From positions 6,150,501-6,214,500 of the forward strand of contig OW028734.1 in NCBI GenBank assembly GCA_932294355.1: DNA of 64,000 bases, given 5' to 3'. Below are positions 23,661 through 34,942 of the stretch, piece after piece (the first letter of the stretch is position 1; every line of letters begins with the position of its first letter). A program made the position numbers and the translations under genes. The DNA comes from Aporophyla lueneburgensis (lineage: Eukaryota > Arthropoda > Insecta > Lepidoptera > Noctuidae). The notes under the pieces are model-generated. The model had not been told where the DNA came from, did no database searches, and was given only the letters and a program-made list of their open reading frames with translations.

Positions 23661-26427
23661 TATAGTCGTATTTTAGTAAAGAATTTTACACTTTAATCCA
23701 TCGATAAACTTTATTGAAAAAAGGCTAAATGCCTATAACTATAATGTAATGTATTATTCTATAGTAACTTTATTATAACATAGTTTTTGTTCTCAGACAC
23801 ACCTGTAAGTACTTGATTATAACACGGTTATGGTCGTATAGCTTAATTTAAGTGCAGCATTGTGTGATAACTGTATTATAATAAATTAATATCGCTTGGA
23901 ACGATCCGTGATAATAACGTTACCATCCTTTTGCCGTGTTATAACATAAATTTGAGGAATAGCTGTTAAATAATAAAGTAAACTGTAAAAAATATGTTAC
24001 TTAACGGTTCACACCCGCTCTATATCTCGGAAAGTAAAAGTCGTACAGTAATGGGACCCAGCACAAAAGATAGAGAATTTTTCAAAACGTAATGTGTGAT
24101 TCAAAACTAAAAAATGGCAGTTTGAGGCTTAACCGTGTTTTAAGTAACGTACGGCAGTACTGACGTTGATACAGCTCGGTTAGTCTATTTTAGTTATTTT
24201 CACAGCATTATGTCTTACGGTATTCTACTGTGGGGCAAAGCCGATGATATTCAAAATATTTTTGTCCTTCAGAAACGAGCTGTTCGAGCAATCTACCAGC
24301 TAGGTGCCAGAGTTTCTCTAAGGGACTTTTTTAAAGATATTGGTATTCTTACGGTAGCATCACAATTCATCTTCGCCAACATCTTATATATTAGGCAAAA
24401 TTTACACTTACACGCTAAAAACAGTGATTTTCACACTGTTAACACTAGAAATAAGGACAAACTACGTGTTCCCTTTCACCGGCTTCATAAGGTGCATAAC
24501 TCATTTGTTGGGCTTGGTATAACATTATACAACAAGCTACCACCTTATTTACTAGAATTACCTTTTAATGCGTTTAAAGCTCAAGTAAAATCCAACCTTT
24601 GTCTAAAGGCATATTATTCCATCAACGACTATTTAAATGACAAAACTAGTTGGTCGCTGTGATTAACTCAAGACAATGTTTGTGTTCTTTCTCCAGTACT
24701 AGCGTACCTAGTGATAGGTTATATAGCTGTAATATAATTTTTATTATATATTTTTTTTACTGTGTTAGTCATTTTTTTTTTGTGTATTTATTGGTTTTGA
24801 CATGTTCTATGCTTTGACATATTATAATGATTAGTATTGCATAAAATGATTAGCTAGCGACCTCGACAAGTTGTCATTCAATTCTTGCCTGAGCAACCGG
24901 CAGCAAGTTCGTCATGCTCCCTTAGATGTCAATGCTTGCGGTAGCGTCAGGGGTCGGGTTACCCCCTTCCCTCAAATAAGGCGAGGGGGGTAATGGCTGA
25001 TCTTTGCGTTATGCTCGTGAACGGGTGCTGCTTGTGGTGACTGGTCGTCTTGCTGACCTTGATGTTGGTATTGTTGTTAATTACCTACCTGTTTATTTGT
25101 TTTTACGCCGATGGTCCTAGTTTATCATTTTGAGGCCTCGAGTTGTAACTCGGGTCGTAACAGCTATGTGAACGTGATTCAGCATTGCATATGTAAGCTG
25201 TCACGCCCTTATGCCAGGAGGCTTTTATTTTGGTACCTTTATTTACATGATAAAAATATTTTTTGCTTTTGCTTGAGTATAGATTTCATTTTATTTCCTG
25301 GATTATTGGGTTGGCTAGCTGACAGATGGCAAATCATTTAATTTAATGTTTTGTGTCTCATAATGTTACCTCCTTACAATTGTATAGAATCAAGTTCTTC
25401 TAACTTAACAGACAGCTGTGCTGCTGGGGAGTTTGTTCCGCCACTTCTTCTTCCCAGCTAAAGCACTAGGAAGTGTCGAAGGGCGGGCGTTTTGGGGGGA
25501 CTGTCTTTTGTAACTTTGACGTTCAAAAAGTGCTGACTCTCAGCCTAGTTTGAATAAATGACTTTTGATTTTGATTGATTTTGATTTTGATTTGACGGAG
25601 ACAGTTGTGCCATCAATAACAAATTTAATTAAAACTATAGAGGGAATGGAATCTCTATGGAAAGTGTTGTCTAATAAATACGGTTTAGATGCAATGATGA
25701 CTAGAAATCTCAATCAAGACCCTGTAGAGAATTTCTTTGGGAGCATCAGGAGTTATGGGGCACGAAATATTGCACCGAATACAGTAGCCTTTGAAGGAGC
25801 GTATAAAGCCTTAATGCTAAATAATATTAATTCCCCACATTCAAAGAGGGCCAATTGTGAAGAGGACTCCAATGAGTGCCTACAAACGCAAGACTTTTTT
25901 TTAAAAGAAAAAATTGTAACTGCTGATGCACCTGCAGAAAATAAAGAGATTCATTTCGATACTGAATTATGTTTAGAACAATCTTCGGAAAAGGATGCGG
26001 GTCAAATCAATTATGTATGTGGTTGGGTAATAAAAAAATGTCTTACAAGAATTGTAAAAGGATGTCAACATTGTAAATTAAATTTACTAAACAACACATC
26101 AAGTAATACTAATAATACTTTTATCAAAGAGAAAGAATATCAAAATAAAAAATGGCTTGTCTATCCTAGCAAAGAAACAGAAACATTCTTCAGAGATTCC
26201 CAAAATATTGTTTGCTCATTTTTAAAAAAGAATGTTCCAAAAACTAATTTAAATCATTTATAGATATGTTTGTAGATTGTCATTTCAGTTGTCCAAAACA
26301 TAAAAATAACGTAAACGAAATGTTTTTAAATACTATGGTTAATATTCTTGTATACAGTTGGTGCCGATCCGTCAATCAAATTTTATCAGGCAAGCTAATT
26401 AATTATGAAGGTGAGGACGAAATTTAA

Positions 26428-27192
26428 ATTGCTGCCCAAAGGAGACGGATATGCTTCCATACAATTTTGGGCCTGGATGTAAAAGGATCAAAGTGGTGTC
26501 AATAGATAGGTACTATATTATAAAATGGCATCCATTTTGGCAATCTGAGAACAGAGTTAAAATAGAATTACGTAAAGTGAGGTTATGTAACAATCTACAC
26601 TTAAAACCTGATTTTTGAAGTGTGATTTGTATCCATACATCCACATCGCAGACAAACAATACGGTGGCCAAGCTGTCTAGGTTCACCAAGAGGTGGTCTT
26701 TGAGCCAAGATCCAGCAAGCTTGGCAAACATGGTCACTGGAGTTTACCTGAAAGATGTAAAGTGTTTAGTAACAGATAACATGATCACTTTAAAAAAATG
26801 TCAGTTCAGTAATAACTTAGTTCAACGTAATGTATCTTGATAGGCCTTTTAAATGTTTAACTATGCATAGTTTATTATTTTGGTAGTATAATGGTGAAAG
26901 AAAACGCTGTAAAGACTGCAAGCCAGCGTGGTAGACATTGGTGAACTAATAAATAGGAAGTGAGTAAGTACTTACAGATTGTGGTGCCAAGTCAAACGTT
27001 TAAGCAGGGTTCTCAGTGTCCGGTATGGTAGCAAGGCAAAGGTTGTACAACGAGGTAGATCAGAAGTCCATAGAATGAAAGCAGGGGTCGAGGAAAATAT
27101 CAATAAAACTATGAGAGGAAGCACACTCAAAACGTATACGCAACGCAAACGATACGAAACAAGTGAGTTGACCATGCTTACATGACACTGAC
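26428..27192. other. Unassigned stretch after P element 2
   Basis: No recognisable gene, terminal repeat or known family. It should contain the 3' end of the P element. Short open frames at 26622-26840 and 26979-27185 show no motif. Confidence 0.4.
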
Positions 27193-27200
27193 GTGTTATG

Positions 27201-27701
27201 TAGGCATGGTCCGATATATCAAAAACGAATTCAAAATCCGATTTCATACAAAAATCGATTCGTATCGATTTCTCAAACTTGAAGATTGGATTTCAAAAAT
27301 CTACCTAGCCGAACCAAACGCTAACGATCTACCACCAAACGAATCGACAATAAAATCACTGGATCTTATCACCAAACGAAATCCAAACGCAAACTGGATT
27401 TTGTTAGAAATTCGCTTTCTCTCTTTCTAACTAAACATAACTTAGCGGAGTAAAAAAGATAGCGTGAATTTTGTGATTTAGATTTCGGCTTTCGGAAATC
27501 TAACGGACATTATAATGCGATCAATATAATCTTTACTGTATTTAAATTTCCAGATTATACGTTGATGTATTTTGGTTTATGGTTCAAGGTTTCTTGGAGC
27601 GAGGCTTGGCGCTATGGAAATCAGATTTCTATAAACGGATTTTGAAATCTGAAATCGGATAAATATCAGTTAGCGCTCAAAACCAAAAACGCCCATGCCT
27701 A
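27201..27701. mobile_element. Non-autonomous hAT-like element (MITE), 501 bp
   Basis: Ends TAGGCATGG and CCATGCCTA, flanked by GTGTTATG (27193-27200) and GTGTCATG (27702-27709), an 8 bp duplication with one mismatch as expected for hAT. Internal sequence contains repeated AATCCGATTT-like words and no coding potential. Confidence 0.65.
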
Positions 27702-27709
27702 GTGTCATG

Positions 27710-29260
27710 TCATGCATATCATGTCAAAGTTAGCACAGACTAAAAATACAATAATCGATTGGTAAACGTGGATCAATTTATTTTAATTATGTAGATATTC
27801 AATCGATTTTAGCTGTTCAATACGTTAATTCTAATACATTTAATTATTTTAATTCAATTAATCATCTGGTGAAGGCATTTTCTTAAATAGTATACCCTGT
27901 CACGTTAATCGATTATAATTTAATCTGTATTCCATTTACTTCGTAACCTTAACTTCATTTTCTGATTTCTCATTTTCCAGATTGTAAATTGAGTTAATTT
28001 TTCAGATTAATCCAATAGAAAAATATAACCTTTTTTTTAAACTATATCTCTACTTATTACAATTTGGCCCAGAAATGCCCGTCTCCTTTATTATGATAAA
28101 CACCAGAATTATAAAAATAGAAAATAAGTACCTACCTACTTTGCTTTGTATATATTGTAATCAATGTCAACATGCTTGAAATAATAATAAATAATTATTT
28201 TGTTATTTATTGAGTTTTATTTCTATTATTAATCTTATACCTTTAAACGAGCAATTCTTGTATATACAACATTAGTTTTTGTTTATGCGAAACCCGAAAC
28301 ACGGGTCTAGTATTTTTATGTAAAGAATCTATGAAAAAAATTTCAAAACTGTATCATTAATAATCACAAAGTTATAAGCTTGTTACGGTACCTGATTGTC
28401 CTCGCAAAAACATATGCAGCCTACCGGAGGGCACCACGCCAGCCGCGCGTGCGGCTCTCACTCTCACTCATTGATAATAATTTGCCACAGTGTTTGTTTA
28501 TGTATTAGTTGGTGATAAACATTTTCCATCACGCTTGCAGGCTTTGGACTGTCGTAATGGTCAAGTGTAGGTAGATATTATTATGTAATTTATTCGTAAA
28601 TGCAGTAGTAAGTGGTAAAATGTAATCAATGCCATTTGTTGCACCTTATGTCAACAACTTAAAGTTCAAAATGGATGAAAATTGTTAAACATCGCATTAC
28701 TGAACCACAGCAGGCTGTAAACAAATAATAAATTTGTACCCTTGACTATTTTTGCGTGTTTAAAAATGTTAATCATCACTATCTACAATAATTGGCGTAA
28801 TCACTATTCACTCAAACAAACTGAAGCAACTGTTAAAAAAGGGCCCGTCTTTCTCATAAGCACTGACGCACTGCCACACCACCACAAACAGCGAGTGTAC
28901 GGACGTTTGAGTACGAGAGAGACATGATAATTTTAAAATCTAAACAAAACACTTTAGCCAGGGCTCACGGCGGGCGCGCGCTCGCGATACGTATGCATCG
29001 ATCGATGGCATTCGGGCGACTGAGGGGAGCGCCGTCGCCGCCCCGGAGCAGTGCGTACTCGCCGCCTAGCCCGCGCTATGACCTGTCGTGAACTCGTGAC
29101 CCGTGTGCAAACAGATGATTGCGGATACTAACTTTTAAGCGTAATTAAATATTTTTGGGACAAAATATAACATGGTGTAAAAATTATTGGAATCGATTCA
29201 GTTACTGATTCTGAACAAACTATATTCAGGTTTCGCATATACTAAAAATAATGTTGTATA
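27710..29260. other. Unassigned AT-rich stretch with a possible degraded element
   Basis: No gene recognised. TATGCGAAACC near 28284 and GGTTTCGCATA near 29231 are inverse and may mark the ends of a roughly 950 bp element; no target duplication was found. A GC-rich island lies at about 28965-29090. Confidence 0.3.
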
Positions 29261-29479
29261 TATAATCTGAATCTCGGAAACGGCTCCAACGATTTTCATG
29301 AAATTTAGTATACAGGGGGTTTCGGGGGCGATAAATCGATCTAGCTAGGATTCATTTTTATAAAATGTCGTTTTATTCGTGTTTTCAATCACCAACTTTA
29401 TCGATAATCAACTTGAACATAAACTTATTATTTTAAACACAATTTACCAAAAAATACCGAGCAAAGCTCGGTCAACTAG
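29261..29479 (+). mobile_element. Helitron-like 3' end
   Basis: Contains the word AATCTCGGAAACGGCTCCAA, which I associate with lepidopteran Helitrons, and ends in a hairpin CCGAGC-AAA-GCTCGG, 5 bases later CTAG (29476-29479), followed by host A/T. This matches the hairpin-plus-CTRR terminus of Helitrons. No Rep/helicase gene is present, so it is non-autonomous or truncated. The 5' end was not found. Confidence 0.6.
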
Positions 29480-29535
29480 ATATTATTAATTATATTACTA
29501 AACTTCATTTCTATTAGAAATATTGTTGTAATTAT

Positions 29536-29681
29536 ATGACTATAGTCCTATTAATTAGAGATATCAATGTTACTTCCCTTAGAAGCTGTTTTGATTTAGT
29601 AATTTATAATACATGTACTAAACCAAAATAGCTTCTAAAAGAAGTAACATTGCTATCTCTAATTACTAGGACTATAGTCAT
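29536..29681. repeat. Imperfect hairpin (foldback MITE), ~66 bp arms
   Basis: ATGACTATAGTCCTA at the left end and its inverse at the right end; arms 29536-29601 and 29616-29681 differ at about six positions. Older than the perfect palindromes elsewhere in the window. Confidence 0.75.
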
Positions 29682-29821
29682 ACACATTCTATAGCTACGT
29701 TATAGGTATATATATTGGTGTTAGTTCTAGTTAAGAAATCCAGGTGGCGCTTTCAACCGATATGCCCAAAATTACCACAAGAGGGCTCTCTTACCCCTCT
29801 ATATTATTATACTCTTTGGCC

Positions 29822-29860
29822 GGTGCCGTGACAGAACGCATGCATGCTGCATGTTGTATG
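29822..29860. repeat. GCATGCATGCTGCATGTTG repeat, copy 1
   Basis: The segment GCCGTGACAGAA..GCATGCATGCTGCATG recurs at 39385-39424 within the 38520-39846 element, so both derive from one repeat family. Confidence 0.55.
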
Positions 29861-29889
29861 CTGTGAGCTTGCTTGCATGCTGCATGTTT

Positions 29890-30010
29890 ATAATAATAAT
29901 AATTTATTTAATAAAAACGATTACAAAAAGAGTACATTTAGCAAACAGTATTAAATTTCTCATACAATTATAGTGCCTAAAGAGAAACTATTTCTAAAGT
30001 ATTTTTATCA
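29890..30010 (-). mobile_element. Possible LINE 3' tail on the minus strand
   Basis: On the minus strand it reads TTTATTAAATAAATTATTATTATTAT, resembling the AT-rich 3' ends of CR1/Jockey-type LINEs. No coding part remains. Confidence 0.3.
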
Positions 30011-30149
30011 CAAGTGCAGATGATGATTCATCGGAATTAGAATGTAAGGTAGCGACCCGCCCGATCTAGGTTAAATGAAACCTGTGTTTCGGGCCATCAC
30101 TTTAATTTTCAATTAAATTGGTGCAATCATATTTTAAGTATCTTTACAT

Positions 30150-31369
30150 ATTATAAAATAAAGTCACTTCGCTGTCTGTCTGTCCCTATGTATGCTTATA
30201 TCATTAAAACTACGCAACGGATTTTGATGCAGGTTTTTTTAATAGATAGAGTGATTCAAGAGGAAGGTTTATATGTATATAACATGCATAATATAGTAAA
30301 TAAACGCTGATAATTTTAGAGGTTTCTAATGTGATGTCATAAATAAACACATTTTTTTGCGCTTACATTGCGAACGCTGGCTGAACCCTACGAAATAGCT
30401 CAAAATAATGTACTACAGTATTGTACACCTTAAAAAGTTCTACAAAAAAGTCCGCGATGGTATATGTCTAACTCTTAGGGATAACCCATAATAACCATTT
30501 TTATCCTTTACTTTTTACGAGAAATAATAGCTTATTTATGAATGCGATTTTAAGCAATACAGCATTAATCCTTATGCAATTAAGTACCTTAAATAAATTG
30601 TGCATTTCATGTAGATCAAAATTGCCCTTTACAGCATATCATTAAAATTAATATTTTAGAAGATATCAGAGATTATAATAAAATCGCCGCAGAGCGGCTA
30701 GCGGGCCATCCCGCGTCCGGCCGTCCCGGTTGGTAGCGGTAGTGCAGGATTAATAGGATTGTAATATTGTAATTCATATTACTTTGGCTTCATAGTAAAT
30801 GCGAATATCATGTGTGTTCGAAGTACTCAAAATAAACGTAATTGTATTACTCCAAGTAAGAGACCGCAAAATATTGCTTAGATGTTTAGATTTTTGGATG
30901 GAATTGGATTTTTGGTTATCCTGGATACTTACCATATACATAGAATACTTTATCCCGGTAGTAGGTTTCCGAGTGATATTTTCCGAAAGTTATACGGGCG
31001 AAGCCACTGGCAAAAGTACTATTCTTATAACTATGTTTAATTTGGTGTCTGGTAAATAATTGAGTGTCTGTATAGGTAGAATAGGAGCGTTAAGAAAAAC
31101 CAGGAAGACTTATATTCAATTAAATCCAGCCCTAAGTCCCAGTCTTCTTACTCTGAATACTATTAGTTTTATTTCAAGTATGTACATCAAACACACATGA
31201 TATGTAAGGATCGTAGCAGGTGGCGTTCCGTAGTTTCTGCCTACCCCCATGGGGAAAAGGCGTAATTTTATGTATGTATAACATGGATTCATACATTCTT
31301 ACCGCGGTAGTACGTCCTCTTGCGATAATTTCCGACGTACACGCGGGCGAAGCCGCGGGCAAAAGCTAG
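30150..31369 (+). mobile_element. Helitron-like non-autonomous element(s), Lep1-like
   Basis: Contains CTGTCTGTCCCTATGTATGC, AAACTACGCAACGGATTTTG and GATTCAAGAGGAAGGTTTAT, words I associate with widespread lepidopteran Helitron-derived repeats. The right end has a hairpin CGCGGGCGAAGCCGCGGG (31342-31359), then CAAAAGCTAG (CTAG at 31366-31369) followed by T. A degraded similar end lies at 30998-31023, so two related copies may be in tandem. Short frames inside (30799-31059) have no motif and are not called. Confidence 0.6.
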
Positions 31370-31450
31370 TAATTTATATAAAAGTAATCTATTAATAACT
31401 ATGAGAAAAAGCACATTAGTAAAACAACACAAAATAATGATGTATTCATA

Positions 31451-32284
31451 TTAGATCGTGGCTTCAGGGACTCCATGGATAAATTGCATGATAAACATTT
31501 ATTGGGTCATATGCCCGAAACAATGTCGCCTGGTCATTCACAGCTTACAACTTTAGAAGGAAATCGATCGCGTTGCGTCACAATTAATAGATGGGTTGCG
31601 GAAGCTGTGAATGGCCAGATAAAGAGAGATTTCAAAATCTTCAGACAGGAGTATTTCAATCGTGCGAGTCCCCATCTTATGAAAGATTTAAGAATCGCTT
31701 GTGCAGTATTAAATTCAGTTGGAACTCGATTTACTGACCCAGAAAACGCTCAAATAATATTAAATATTATAAATGAACGTTTATTTTTAGATAACCAATT
31801 AGCCGCGATTGTAGCCATGGAGCGCCTGAATCGTCGCAATGTTATGTTTACAAATATAGATGCCTCAAATATATCATTCCCGTGGCTCTCCATAGAAGAA
31901 TTGGTGTTGTTTGCGTGTGGCACATACCAGATCCGTCAAGCTAGATCATACGTTGGAGAACATTTCCGTTTTCACGGAATTTACAAACTCGAAATAGGTT
32001 ACGACCAGCTGGATTTGACCAGTTTAAGGGGAGAAAATCCTTTTTTGTTAAGAGCAAAAATAAAGTCCCGTCATGTGGCACGGAACACATATTTAGCCGT
32101 TGAAAGGGGACAGCAAGGTCGGAGTGCCATCATCGGCTACTGTTGTAACTGTGTAGTAGGACTCAGAACCGTGGGCCGCTGTTCACATGTTATGAGTGTG
32201 GTTTGGTATTTAGCTTACGCCTCGACACGAAGGAACAACCCCCCCCCCCTGCGGTATTTCTTGACAATGTATTGTTATCATTAG
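31451..32284 (+). pseudogene. IS4EU/ISL2EU-like transposase, C-terminal part
   Basis: In-frame sequence begins upstream of the first Met with LDRGFRDSMDKLH, resembling the VDRGFRD catalytic-region motif of IS4EU-like (DDE_4-related) transposases. SRCVTINRWVAEAVNGQIKRDFKIFRQEYFN follows in pieces, then a C-terminal region ending with CCNCVVGLRTVGRCSHVMSVVWYLAYAS, a SWIM-like zinc motif. The N-terminal half is missing; a Helitron end lies 81 bases upstream. A similar fragment lies at 51785-52000. The family name is my recognition of motifs and is less secure than the other transposase calls. Confidence 0.6.
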
Positions 32285-32299
32285 AATAAAAAGTTATTA

Positions 32300-32630
32300 T
32301 AAATACTGGTGTTTTGTTTTTTACCTATTCTATTTTTATTAATTATCTTTTATCCTGTTGTCGACCACCTAAGGGATAGACCATGGATCATCTTGGATGC
32401 GGATTCGAATCCCGCAAAAGGAACGGAAAGGAGGTTAATTATTATTTTAAGTAACGTCATAGCAATTGGATGGCCTATAATAATTCAAAATCTTGTTATT
32501 TGTAATTATCGTTTTCATATGTCAACTTAGAACACCCTACTTTAAAATTCTACTAGTAACACAAAAATCCTTCTATAGTTATTAAAGTACAATCTATCCA
32601 CTTTATCTGATTGAAATGTATGATGTATAA
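32300..32630. other. Unassigned; contains a tRNA-like B box
   Basis: Around 32398-32418 GCGGATTCGAATCCCGC matches a tRNA T-arm/RNA polymerase III B box. No complete cloverleaf was found upstream, so this may be the remnant of a tRNA-derived SINE. Otherwise AT-rich and unassigned. Confidence 0.25.
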
Positions 32631-32817
32631 GGCGTCCTATTTAGCTAATCATCGTACGATTGAACGATGCGATTTCATCGCACGACGTTAAACGCACATT
32701 TCTTTAGAGTGTAGGTACTAATTGAAGCTTGTAAATCATGGCGCGAGCACAGAGTTTCGTTGTGCGACGAAATCGCATCGTTCAATCGTACGTTGGTTAG
32801 ACAAATAGGACGAAGCC
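32631..32817. mobile_element. Foldback MITE, 187 bp
   Basis: Left arm GGCGTCCTATTTAGCTAATC...CGTACGATTGAACGATGCG and right arm its imperfect inverse ending AAATAGGACGAAGCC. Arms are about 55 bases. No clear target duplication. Confidence 0.7.
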
Positions 32818-33098
32818 TTGAGGGTCTGCCTTGAGTTATATACCTACGTATGTAGGTAGTAGGTGCCTTACTTTATTTTTGATAGTCCATTTTGAGGTTA
32901 TGTATAAATCAATTTAATATCCCCAAGTCTAATGTATATCTTACCATTACATGTTTTGTTATACTCTATTGTAGCATTCAAATCCATATATTCATTCTAT
33001 GAAACGGTAGGCCTGTATGTGATACTAAAAATACATGGGTTTTTGTCAATCTCCGTTATCGTCGCGTGGTTTATTTTTCTTTGAAATAATTTGTGATT
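32818..33098. other. Unassigned; 5' region of Harbinger element 2
   Basis: AT-rich, no gene. The stretch just before 33099 probably holds the promoter of the Myb/SANT-like gene. The Harbinger left terminus was not identified. Confidence 0.35.
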
Positions 33099-34831
33099 AT
33101 GGAAGATAAACGCAAACGTACTGTAAATGTAACCAGTGACGAGAAATCAGTAGTTACGGAAGTCGTCATAAAGTACAGAGACTTATTAGAGAATAAAAAA
33201 TCAGACACCACAATAAATACATAAATAGCTCGTGGTTGGAAGTGTCTGGCTGACGAATTTAATGCTCTTAGCATGCACTGCAAACATACTCCCGAAAGCG
33301 TAACATGCAGGGAGAATATCAAACGCCAAACAAAAAAACAATCAGCAAGTCGGAAACGGGAGTTACTTATGACTGGTAAGCAAACGTGATCTAATGACAA
33401 TACAACTGGTTATTTAATAATAACCAGTTATTTGGTTGTTCCAGATTTTCGTGATATTTATAACATAATACATTATTTTGTGGTGGTGGGAGACCATTTC
33501 CACCTCCTCCTCGTACTGGAGTGGACTGCCTGATCGAGTCAATTCTGGGACCTGCCTTGGAAGGGATAGAAAATCCATATGATGGTGATGCTCTACCAAA
33601 TGTAAGTTCAGAGAAAACTGCAACAACTTTTTAACTAATAATTATATTAACCTACAGAACCGACCAACCTGACCTTTATACATTATAAGCTTTAAAGTTA
33701 AACTACAATATCGTTTAATACCCTTAATTTATTTTCAGGGCACTGACAAAGGTGCCTCACGATCAATCACAGGATTACACCCAGCTATATTCCAACACTG
33801 AGGTTTGTTTGTTTATTGATATTCACTAACTTTTCAGTGATTCTGGATTCTCTAATTAATATTCTTCAAATTTATTTTAGGGTCATTACTTACCCTAAAA
33901 TAAATTTGAAGAATATTAATAAAAAGACATACAATCAACCATTGGTATTGATGACTATATCCTGATGGACTCCAACAAACAGGTTAGTTAATGTATACCT
34001 ATGTATGTTAAAATCCATCGTCTCAGCCGTTATTTTCCAATCCGGGCATGGCGGCTAATTACAGTGAGATCAACTAACCATGTAGGATATGTCCTACACA
34101 GCTGTAGTCATACTAAGTTACTCAGCAGTTGTTTATTTTTTTTTTATATCTGAGATTCCTAGATGAAAGTGTAGTATTTATGCACATAATGTATATCTGT
34201 TTCAGTATCTTCATAGGGAAAACGAAGTGGTTCAAGTAGATGACACAAAAAATGAATCTTCATGCTCATTTACCCAGAGCCCTATAGCTGGAACAAGTTC
34301 GGCAAAAAAACACAGAGCTATAAACACAAATTGGGATAAGGTACACAACATCACAAGCACATCAACTTTTAATTGGTTGTAAAAAAAATATGTAACTGTA
34401 TTAAGCGTATTAATAGTGGTTATTACAATGAATTACTTTTCAAATTTGTTTAATACATAATCGCATAATTTTGCTGAAGTCTCATGACAGGGAAAACAAT
34501 CTATTAGTACTCTTTTCTTTGTTACTTGTCACAATAGGTTGAATTTATTAAATAACATAATTGTTTACAAGAAAATCATTTGAAGTGGGAGGGATGGACA
34601 CCAAACTCACTGAAGAGGCCACTGTCAGATGTTCTAAAATCAGCAAATAAAGAAAATAGTTGGTTGAAAAGAAGGAGACCCAATCAGCAAAGTATGAGTG
34701 ACCAGCTCATACAAGAAAAGATTAATTTCAAAACATTGATCAAAAATTCAAAGGAAGAGTCTCAGCTTACAATTTCAATTCTCGAGGAAGAATTAAAACA
34801 AGAAAAAATTAAAACACAAAACTTATTATAA
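33099..34831 (+). pseudogene. Harbinger-associated Myb/SANT-like DNA-binding protein, multi-exon
   Basis: Exon 1 (33099-33375) encodes MEDKRKRTVNVTSDEKSVV and ARGWKCLADEFNALS, a Myb/SANT-like (Myb_DNA-bind_5 type) trihelix, with one in-frame stop after DTTINT. Further exons by splice sites: 33445-33601 (PPRTGVDCLIESILGP in frame), 33739-33801, one ending at 33982, 34206-34340 (QSPIAGTSSAKKH) and about 34586-34831 (coiled coil EESQLTISILEEELKQE). A 34 kb-side intron contains a perfect palindrome. Such proteins assist Harbinger transposases by binding element ends. Its partner transposase lies just downstream in convergent orientation. Confidence 0.65.
33855..33920. repeat. Perfect 29 bp-arm palindrome
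   Basis: Arms 33855-33883 and 33892-33920 are exact inverses, spacer 8 bases, inside the Myb/SANT-like gene. One arm runs through TTTATTTTAGGGT, a potential splice acceptor, suggesting duplication of an exon edge. Confidence 0.9.
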
Positions 34832-34942
34832 AAAAAACTATTTAATTTGTACATAGTAATAATAACTTGCAAGTTAAGAACGTTTTTATGAAACTTGTTT
34901 TTAGTATGTAATACCATGGTAAATATAAATATGTATAGATTG

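Larger units (their letters stand above)
19441..24157 (-). mobile_element. DUF7869-like DNA transposon, element B (apparently intact)
   Basis: Inverted ends CTGCCGTAC(A/G)TT..TTAAAA.ACGGTTAA, about 30 bases with a few mismatches, flanked by direct TACT at 19437-19440 and 24158-24161. Removing it with one TACT joins the LINE frame as AVRKVRQYT-DVDTARLVYF, so the boundaries are secure. Length 4717 bp. The gene on the minus strand is uninterrupted across two exons. About 1.2 kb of AT-rich non-coding sequence on the left contains a long perfect palindrome. Confidence 0.9.
17701..24662 (+). pseudogene. LINE ORF2: endonuclease end plus reverse transcriptase, split
   Basis: Reverse transcriptase motifs in order: SKVIPLFKSGNKKDVSNFRPIS (about 18575), QYGFTKGRSTTDA (about 18740), FCDLSKAFDCVHH (about 18840), GVPQGSILGP (about 19015), then after a frameshift near 19080 the catalytic FADDTSLIF (about 19107) and WFTANNLVLNAKKTK. 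Element B interrupts after AYAVRKVRQYT. The C-terminal region (MSYGILLWGKADD, 24210) continues to the stop at 24660-24662. Earlier frame changes occur at about 17675 and 18060. This would copy LINE RNA into DNA by target-primed reverse transcription; several frameshifts make it defective, although the catalytic aspartates survive. Confidence 0.85.
17637..25594 (+). mobile_element. 5'-truncated CR1/Jockey-like LINE, itself interrupted
   Basis: Starts within the last part of the endonuclease (LTSDHCGLLSSF, after frame breaks), continues through reverse transcriptase, is interrupted by DUF7869-like element B at 19441-24157, resumes at 24162 and ends in a 3' untranslated region with a TTTGAATAAATGACTTTTG start and TTTTGATTTTGATT repeats at about 25551-25594. 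The tail abuts the second part of the P gene. An inverted copy of the same 3' region lies at 63466-64000. Confidence 0.85.
16332..26427 (+). pseudogene. Second P-element-like transposase, split by a LINE
   Basis: The retained part begins at an acceptor (exon from 16332); upstream exons and THAP domain are not found. Part one (16332 to about 17636) contains a coiled-coil-like stretch (CRLRKKGKSFTERLANAEKI), KGRRFSIEQKILPLSLFKKSPK, FDEMSITP, VCDQSQTN and LFDTPHLIKGIRNN. A frameshift near 17470 leads to the LFDSLNVSS and KRNSPHHELW segment. A LINE then interrupts it. Part two (about 25595-26427) resumes with NQDPVENFFGSIRS, a Cys motif (GCQHCKL), a frameshift near 26255 and the C-terminus with FSCPKH and YSWCRSVNQIL. 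Same arrangement as the 42-3861 copy but diverged in sequence. Confidence 0.85.

Noticed and set aside
25111..25341. 76-codon frame in the LINE 3' region
   Set aside because: Lies in the 3' untranslated region; the inverted copy at 63.5-64 kb does not keep it.
28742..28927. 61-codon frame in the unassigned stretch
   Set aside because: Short, no motif, AT-rich context with no splice or promoter support.
30799..31059. 86-codon frame within Helitron-like sequence
   Set aside because: No domain; sequence is dispersed non-coding repeat.
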